Assembly: GCA_032622095.1 (NCBI GenBank)
Contig: CP136065.1
Span: 62,357,094-62,421,093, forward strand
DNA: 64,000 bases
Direction of reading: 5' to 3'
DNA from: Siphonodentalium dalli
Taxonomy: Eukaryota; Mollusca; Scaphopoda; Gadilida; Siphonodentaliidae
Shown: piece after piece, positions 57,559 through 64,000 of the stretch
How the letters are laid out: each line of letters begins with the position of its first letter
Position numbering within the stretch: the stretch's first letter is position 1
Program-made: the position numbers and the translations under genes
The notes under the pieces: generated by a model
What the model was told of the DNA's origin: nothing
Databases searched by the model: none
Seen by the model: only the letters and a program-made list of their open reading frames with translations

Positions 57559-57945
57559 TGGATTCAACAAGCGATATTTAGTTCCTGTGCATATTTCAAT
57601 AATCAAGACACCAATAACGTTTATCTATTTCTTCAATTTCTTTCTTGATTGTGATGTTTTTACAGAGTTTTATATTTTTACACATTTACCCACTGGGTCC
57701 CTTTAAGTCCGACACCGAACCGTTTATCGTTGACAGACGACACCGTTAGTCATTCACTTGTTCCAGATGTATAAATATGAATATGCTCCTTTATTTCATA
57801 TAGATAATAAAAACTTATTAAAATTAAATTGAATGGTAATAAATTTTAGTGTTTTGAAATTCTAACCCAAAAATTGAACTTTTTACCTCCCAGAAGAAGT
57901 CCATTTGAGTACCTCCTAATCACAGAGCAATAGTCAATATATAGA
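57559..57945. repeat. Diverged copy of the 26.3-27.1 kb repeat
   Basis: Matches 26682-27110 (one 386-bp unit plus the AGAAGAAGTCCAT..GAGTA segment) with many substitutions and short deletions. It directly abuts the end of duplicon homology at GACAAT|GGATTCAAC. Confidence 0.85.
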
Positions 57946-57954
57946 TAGAACGAC

Positions 57955-58084
57955 ACAAGTGTGTGAACTGGTTAACGTTATTGCACAAGTTTGTTGTGAC
58001 GCGATGGTAAAACGAGAACCGGAGGTTCGAGTTTTGCCTCGTGGCACGACAAACAAGTGCATTAACGTTAACATGTTCACAAAA
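57955..58084. mobile_element. 130-bp foldback element
   Basis: GTGTGAACTGGTTAACGTTA..GCACAAGTTTGTTGTG pairs with the complement of CACGACAAACAAGTGC..TAACGTTAACATGTTCAC; the centre GGTAAAACGAGAACC/GGTTCGAGTTTTGCC is also complementary. GGTTCGAGTT resembles a pol III B box, but the whole is a hairpin, so I prefer a foldback MITE to a SINE. Confidence 0.75.
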
Positions 58085-58719
58085 CTGTGTTGTTCTATGT
58101 TTATTGCACACTCTGAAGATTGCAGCGTGTAACATACTAACATTTAGATCGATATTGTGTTATTTAATAGAACAAACGTGTGCTTAATGTAGACTATACC
58201 CCATAATTTAGCGAAGACATTTTCTGTTAAAGTTGACGTCGCCAGTGACGTTGTTGATGTAATAGGTTTGTATTGTTCAAGAACAATACACATTTTTGTA
58301 TTGAACGTTTCAATTATGCTGTATTTTTGGTGTATTTCGCACAAATAAGCTATAGGGTGTGCAACAATCTAAAACTTATACATAGAGGTGTAATTTACAA
58401 GACGGTAAGATTTCGAGTACTATAGTTATCAATAACATACACACTGCATGTACTTTCATAGGGTGGATGCACACATGCAAGTAATATCTGTAAATATCTT
58501 GTATTTGGCGTTTTACATGGATCATAAACACCTGTAATATGCGTCCCCTGACAACCCAATCATTGCGGCTATGTTTGACCACAGTGAGTCAAGCTCTGAA
58601 CGTGCAGAGAACTAGTCCAGGAGATATTGGTCGACCTCTGCACCCCCAGGACTTAACTTCACCCCACTAATTGTCTTCCTTAAGGTCTCCTCTAATGTTT
58701 TTCACTTGTTAACAAGAAA

Positions 58720-59830
58720 AAAAAGTGGCCGCAGAGACTCCAGACAAGATGGCGTCCATCATGGCGGCCATTTGTTTTAATGCACCAGGTCTATTTGATC
58801 GCCATTATAGTAAAGATGTTAGCACATGCGGTCTTGTTTTCCGCTCGATTCGTTATGCTAATATACAACCCTTACAAATTAGCCAAAATTCCGATACCAG
58901 AATCCAATATGGCGGCCAAGATGGCCGCCGAAATGTGAAAATATGCTATTTTTCTGACATGTTACCACCTTTCGTTCGTCTCTGTGGGAAAATGTTAGAA
59001 TTTATGCGTCATGTTATACATTTATCATATAGAGGAGTCATTGGCGAACACATGGGGACCATAATATACATTCATTGCGGGATATTTTTGTCCGATATCA
59101 CGTTTTCCCAAATGCCGGTATCATAGGTCAAAGCCGAATCTCCGTTAATAATGCGATGTTATTTTTCGAATCAATGAATGTTATTGCTATTATAACAACA
59201 CCCATGCATATATATTTGCAGTAGATACTCGAGCTAAGATTCCTCTTATACCTGAGTTGAGGAATATTTACCCAAATCTAAGATGGCGGCCAAAATGGCC
59301 ACCAGAAATAAAAAATCGCCGAAAATCGCTGATTTTAACATCAGTGAGCATTATTGTCATGACAACTCCACACCTGCTTACTATTGTAAGTTGGGAACAC
59401 TTAGGCGAAGAACTTTCCTTGTACCATATCCAAATAAAAGTCCCCCAAATCCAAAATGGCGCCCACAATGGCGGACAGATTTTGAATAATCACCGAAATT
59501 CCCTCATATTCACATCATTGGGCATTATTGTCGAGACAACTCCACCAATGCTTACAATTGAGTTGGAAATACTGAGGTGAAGAAATTACCTTACATTTCA
59601 TTCAAGAAATTGTTTTCCAAATCGAAGATGGCGGCCAAAATGGCGACCGAAATTTGAAAACAAGTACATTCCTTTACTTTCTTAATATGGGCGTTATTGT
59701 TTCGCGATTTCTATCCACCATTACATGTTGATATGGAATAGTGACATGAAGTATTCATTAGGGTTTGGCAATTGATACTCACTGCCAAGATCGCTGCTAA
59801 ATTGGCGGCTAGAAATTGAAAAGAAATCGA
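58720..59830. repeat. Interspersed repeat with AAGATGGCGGCC motifs (copy C)
   Basis: Counterpart of 50640-51700; includes a 71-bp block (about 59484-59556) that is deleted in copy B. Confidence 0.7.
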
Positions 59831-61065
59831 TATTTTCATATATTAATTTCAACTTTTTGTCATAATATCGGTATGTATGGACGAAACTGTACATAAACCA
59901 TCTACTAGTTCAACTTAAAGGTATCAAAACGCATAACATAGCTCGTATCCTTCTGGAAAGATGAAAAACCACAATTAATATCGCGATGTGGCATTTCGAA
60001 ATCAGTCTCCACTTAGCGCCGATAATGGCCGTAAGCGTAGGTGCGCCGAATAGTTATATCAGAACAATTACCTGATAACAGATTCTGATTTGCCACGTCA
60101 CGTCCATGATTATCTGGACCAGCTTCCATTTCTTTGTCTGATAAATCTAGGTCGCTCACACCGACAAAGTATTCACCACTTCCTAGGAGTAGGGTCCCTC
60201 TAATCATAACGTTTCAAACAATTCATTTTCCGGTGTCTAGCTTACGATTTTAAATATTTGCTAAATATGATATTTGTGCGTCATCTTGAACTAGGAATGC
60301 ATATGGCCGATGTGTATACAAGCTTACAGAAGGTCATCTCTATGTATGTGTCTCATACCCCATGGGATAACGACATGTACACCCGGCGAACCAGTTAGCT
60401 AGTCACTTCTTAATAGATGGTTCGTCAACTCACAAACTCAGCGAACGCATTGGCATATATGGACAACTTCGACAGTGTTTCGAAGGTCTCATTCCCTTGG
60501 ACAGATGTCTATCTGCTAAGGAGAAGACCCTAGTGTACAGACTACCCACACGTCTTGACCACTATCCGAAGCAAACTGTGACGTCCCGCAGTTGTCTCGT
60601 CGAATATCTCCCAGCAGAGAAGAACAACGCTCGCGGTGCTAGTGGACATGTGCCACGATACTGGGAATGAAATGGGCCACTGTATACACCACCCCTACAC
60701 CTGGTGCATGTTTAAGATATCAAATGTCATGCGTGTCGGTTTTATTTGGTGTGGTAAGATTGTATTTCCACATCCGTTTCGAAGCCTTTCTGATTCAACT
60801 ACGTACACTTTTGTCTGGATAATACTATGCTAGTCTCCCTCAAAACAGTCGGATGGACTAAAGGATAATGTCTTTATAGCATGAATATATGCGTGTTTTG
60901 TTATCCTCTCTCGGGGTTAGTGTCAGTATGTGGGCGGTATTATTCAAGAAAATGTCAGGAACTGTTTATTTCACTATGTATTTAAAGAACAATTTACAGT
61001 CTCGATGGCAATGGCTGTGGACGTTGGGGAACGCGACCTTTATGATCATATAGCTTTATATATAT
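59831..61065. other. Duplicated spacer (copy C)
   Basis: Counterpart of 51701-52932, with the minus-strand 64-codon frame at 60013-60207 still open and an 11-base deletion at about 60484. No gene recognised. Confidence 0.5.
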
Positions 61066-61847
61066 ACTAGCCGATGAACCCGACGTTCTCCGGGCTATTC
61101 AAAAACCAAATTTCAAGTCGATAGCTCCACCCGTTTCCGAGCTCAAATTTCAAGTCGATAGCTGTACCCGTTTCCGAGATCTGGTCTGCGCATGCGCGAA
61201 GCTGGCGTCGCACGGGCTCGGCGACCCGATAAAATTCGTATCCGGGGCAAGATACATTCACATAGCAAATTTCAAGTCGATAGCTCCACCCGTTTCCAAG
61301 ATCTGGTCTGCGCATGCGCGAAGCTGGCGTCGCACGGGCTCGGCGACCCGATAAAATTCGTATCCGGGGTAAGATACATTCATGTACCAAATTTCAAGTC
61401 GATAGCTCCACCCGTTTCCGAGATCTCGTCTGCGCATGCGCGAAGCTGGCGATGCACGGGCTCGGCGACCCGATAAAATTCGTATCCGGGGTAAGATACA
61501 TTCACATAGCAAATTTCAAGTCGATAGCTCCACCCGTTTCCGAGATCTCGTCTGCGCATGCGCGAAGCTGGCGTCGCACGGGCTCGGCGACCCGATAAAA
61601 TTCGTATCCGGGGTAAGATACATTCACATAGCAAATTTCAAGTCGATAGCTCCACCCGTTTCCGAGATCTCGTCTGCGCATGCGCGAAGCTGGCGTCGCA
61701 CGGACTCGTCAATACGACAACGTCCACCGCCTGGTCAAACTACACACACGTACCAAGTTTCGTCCCGATCGGTCGAGAATCGTAGATTTGTATCAATGAC
61801 ATACAGACAGACATACAGACAGACAGACAGACAGAGGTCTTCAAAAT
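61066..61847. mobile_element. CTAGCCGATGA element, copy C, longest 122-bp array
   Basis: Five regular units at exact 122-bp spacing (for example CATGCGCGAAGCTGGCG at 61191, 61313, 61435, 61557 and 61679) plus a short first unit. Because 122 is not a multiple of three, the same peptide text recurs in successive frames, giving misleading overlapping open frames on both strands. Confidence 0.9.
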
Positions 61848-61862
61848 GTGCCGCACATCTTC

Positions 61863-62113
61863 CTTTTTTTTGATACATCGATCATAAAATCATTGAAAGC
61901 GACGGTGCCTGTTGTGATAATTCCTGTTTAGTTTGTCAGCGGTCATATGCATCGCTCATATGCAATTATAAATTATTATTGTCAGCGCTTGACAGTCCAC
62001 ATAAGCAGCGATCACATACAACGCACAACGAGCTACTGATCCTTCGTTAGCAACTGATCCTGAATCGTCGAGTTGAATGGTGTCAACACGTAGGATTGCT
62101 GTGTAGACGTGGC
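61863..62113 (-). pseudogene. Inverted fragment of the AGA last exon and 3' flank (copy C)
   Basis: Counterpart of 53582-53955 with about 120 bp deleted, including the stop codon region. The remaining minus-strand text (from about 62104 down) reads the ILRVD..DCQ segment. Confidence 0.85.
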
Positions 62114-62645
62114 TCGAATTGATATATTATAATTAAAAGTCGACGACCACAAGCAGGTGCCCCCCCCCCCCCGAAATGATTTTCTTAGGAAGTTGGCATT
62201 TTCGAGAAAAAAAATAGAAAGAAATGAAAATCCTTAAAACAATTTAAATTAGAAAAGTAAAACGTTTTCTAAGTCAAGAATTGGGAATAAGTCTGTGATA
62301 AACACATTTTTTCTGTCGTCGATATATATTAGCAACATTATCGATTTATGTGTATAAATATCCTAAAGTTTCAATTCTCGACATTTGAAACTGTGGGAGG
62401 AGTTGATTACACAATGAAGGTACCCAAAATCAAAACGGTAAAACATTGTTCAAAGTCAAGAAAGGGGAATAATTCGGTGAAAGATTATTTTTTCCGTCTT
62501 CAATATACATGTTGTACATTTACAATGGCTGCGGACACACATACCACAGTAGCGATGGCATAGTAGGTGTGACCATTTATTATGGTGGAGTTTGGTGACA
62601 GTTGGTCGTCATAATTAATATGCCACCAAATAACACATCCCACAT

Positions 62646-63570
62646 TCCACAGTCGGACCTCCAGAGAGCTTGGATCGCCACCTCTCAGGATGATTACGCC
62701 ACCGCTTATCCCAACTAGTGTAACTACAATGCTGGACTCCATGCATGTCACGCCTTGTGTGAGCTGGTCACTCCACGCTCACAAAGGCGGATACCAGCTG
62801 ATTCTGGACTTCCAGGCCGGCCCGACACAGCCCTGTTCAGGGCTCTCTACCGGGAACGGACGGGAGACAACCAAATCAGCCAGGAAGAAGCATCGAAAGA
62901 AAAAGAAAAAAAACTCCATCCAGGAAAAAAAGGGACGCAGAGAGATTGGCTGTGTAGAAAGGGAGGAAGTCGACTGTTGACACACCAGGCGACACCTCCC
63001 GCGTAGCCGAGATCGATGCACCGCTCGAAGTGATAATGGACTCTCCATCGCCACGGACAGACGCGGACACATCCCATTTCAACCCGAAGACGCCGGAATA
63101 CATCGAACCAGAGTCTTCACCCGCCTCGCCTACAGCACCCGAAGCACCAACATCCGACCCTGAAGACACATCTGACTCTGGTACCGAAGACACATCTGAC
63201 TCCGATTCCGAAAACACATCGGATTCCGAAGAAGAAGAAAGACGAGCGCATGCGATGGAACTATTAACAAAAATACAAGAAAAAATTAGAAAAGTCGAAT
63301 TACAACAAGCCGAACTCGAAGAACGCGCCAAACAACCAATTCCAGTCTTGTCAACATCACCATCCAAATCACCATCGAGAAAGAAAAGATATAGAAAGAA
63401 ACAAAACAGCCGCCGCTAACAATCCGCATCGCCTTGCCTCCAGTCAGTATCAACAGCCACCGCCGACAAAATCTCTCGATTTTCATCGAAAACGCAAAGC
63501 GAGGGTGAAGGGACTTGCATACTGCAGTCCGAATATCCTACCCGGCCTTCGGCCGGAAACTACTCGACAG
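62646..63570 (+). mobile_element. 925-bp insertion with 9-bp target duplication (copy C)
   Basis: Same insertion as in copy B, with ATCCCACAT at 62637-62645 and 63571-63579. It was therefore present before the B/C duplication and absent from A. Confidence 0.9.
63030..63419 (+). pseudogene. Acidic-to-basic C-terminal half of the insertion ORF (copy C)
   Basis: A 129-codon frame: MIMDSPSPRTDADTSHF, an acidic Asp/Ser/Glu stretch (TSDPEDTSDS, then ENTSDSEEEERR), a heptad-like segment (MELLTKIQEKIRKVELQQAE) that could form a coiled coil, and a basic tail (KSPSRKKRYRKKQNSRR). Upstream, an eight-A run (seven in copy B) shifts the N-terminal basic region out of frame (62755-63006), so no single frame spans the ORF. 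Copies B and C are broken at different places, which implies one continuous ancestral frame of roughly 220 codons. Confidence 0.6.
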
Positions 63571-64000
63571 ATCCCACATAGCCAAGATCCATGTACAGTC
63601 TGGCTTGCATGGTGACAAGCTGCAAACCAGAGTTCAGTCTCCTCGCTACGCTATGTCTGACCGCTGCCGGTATATGTATTTTCTTAATTAAATCTAACAT
63701 TTTTTTATTGAAGTGTTTTGTAAGTTACAATTCATTCTGGCTTGATCTAGAGAATTTTCAATATGGACAGTTCAGTTTCTCGGAATAATTTTTTTGCAGA
63801 ATAAATTGTAAGCTACAAATTAAATGAGTGATTTCTTCACATTATGTGTTGGTGCTGGTAGTGGTAAAATGAGGGAAATGTTCAGATAATAAGTTCAACA
63901 AACTCGTCAAAGATCCTTTAGTATAGAAAGGGGGGTTAAATTTGGGGCAATAACATGTGTAGAATGTGGCATTGCTGACCTGATGGTTTAATTATTTTAC
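63571..64000. other. Duplicon C right end
   Basis: Continuation of the duplicon after the insertion (matches 32955-33430 and 55416-55910). The TTAA-family hairpin at 63878 has lost most of its second arm. No gene is recognised before the edge. Confidence 0.7.

Larger units (their letters stand above)
58098..64000. repeat. Large segmental duplication, copy C (runs off the right edge)
   Basis: Partner of 50036-about 55900. It starts at TTATTGCACACTCTGAAG directly after the foldback element and is still homologous at the last base of the window. Confidence 0.95.

Noticed and set aside
58000-58050. Possible tRNA-derived SINE (GGTTCGAGTT box-B-like)
   Set aside because: The motif is half of a hairpin whose other half is its complement, and no A box stands at the right distance; foldback explains it better.

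Overview
This window is nuclear DNA of an animal, most likely a marine invertebrate (mollusc, lancelet or hemichordate grade; the sequence does not settle which). The grounds are GT-AG introns of kilobase size, C2H2 zinc-finger genes with invertebrate-style intronless finger arrays, and a very high load of MITEs, foldback elements, minisatellites and segmental duplications. There are no operons, tRNA or rRNA genes, or CRISPR arrays that I can see.

Left part (about 2.5-15.8 kb): five exons on the + strand encode the C-terminal two thirds of an aspartylglucosaminidase (AGA-type Ntn hydrolase). All splice phases agree. The catalytic Thr in HDTIG and the substrate-binding RVGDSP and ATGDGD motifs are present; the first exons lie outside the window to the left. 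The introns are packed with mobile DNA: a 4.3 kb inverted-repeat composite, TTAA-flanked MITEs and several minisatellites. At three splice junctions the junction itself has been tandemly copied.

Middle part (about 15.9-45.9 kb): three C2H2 zinc-finger loci (starts near 21.6, 31.3 and 41.8 kb) share the same 5' exon boundary and flanking DNA, so they arose by segmental duplication. Two have 12 intact fingers followed by frame-broken fingers. The third has four intact fingers preceded by three 25-residue pseudo-finger repeats in which both zinc-binding Cys are Ser. A further finger fragment at 45.6-45.9 kb carries the same nonsense codon as the broken end of the 41.8 kb locus. Between these genes lie a hAT remnant, foldback elements, long palindromes and local duplications.

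Right part (about 45.9-64 kb): a minus-strand LTR-retrotransposon fragment has a Gag-like protein that begins with a ComEA-type helix-hairpin-helix domain; no pol is visible. It is followed by a large tandem duplication (50.04-57.56 kb and 58.10-64.0+ kb, period about 8.1 kb) of repeat-rich DNA. Each copy carries an inverted fragment of the AGA last exon and its 3' flank, an internally expanding 122-bp repeat element, and a roughly 920-bp insertion with a 9-bp target-site duplication. The empty site of that insertion is preserved in a third paralogous copy at 32.95 kb.

I do not see a complete new multi-gene system. The most unusual signals are the splice-junction arrays in AGA, the helix-hairpin-helix/Gag fusion, the Cys-to-Ser pseudo-finger array, the 922-bp insertion with its frame-broken lysine-rich ORF, and the AGA 3' end carried into the duplicons.
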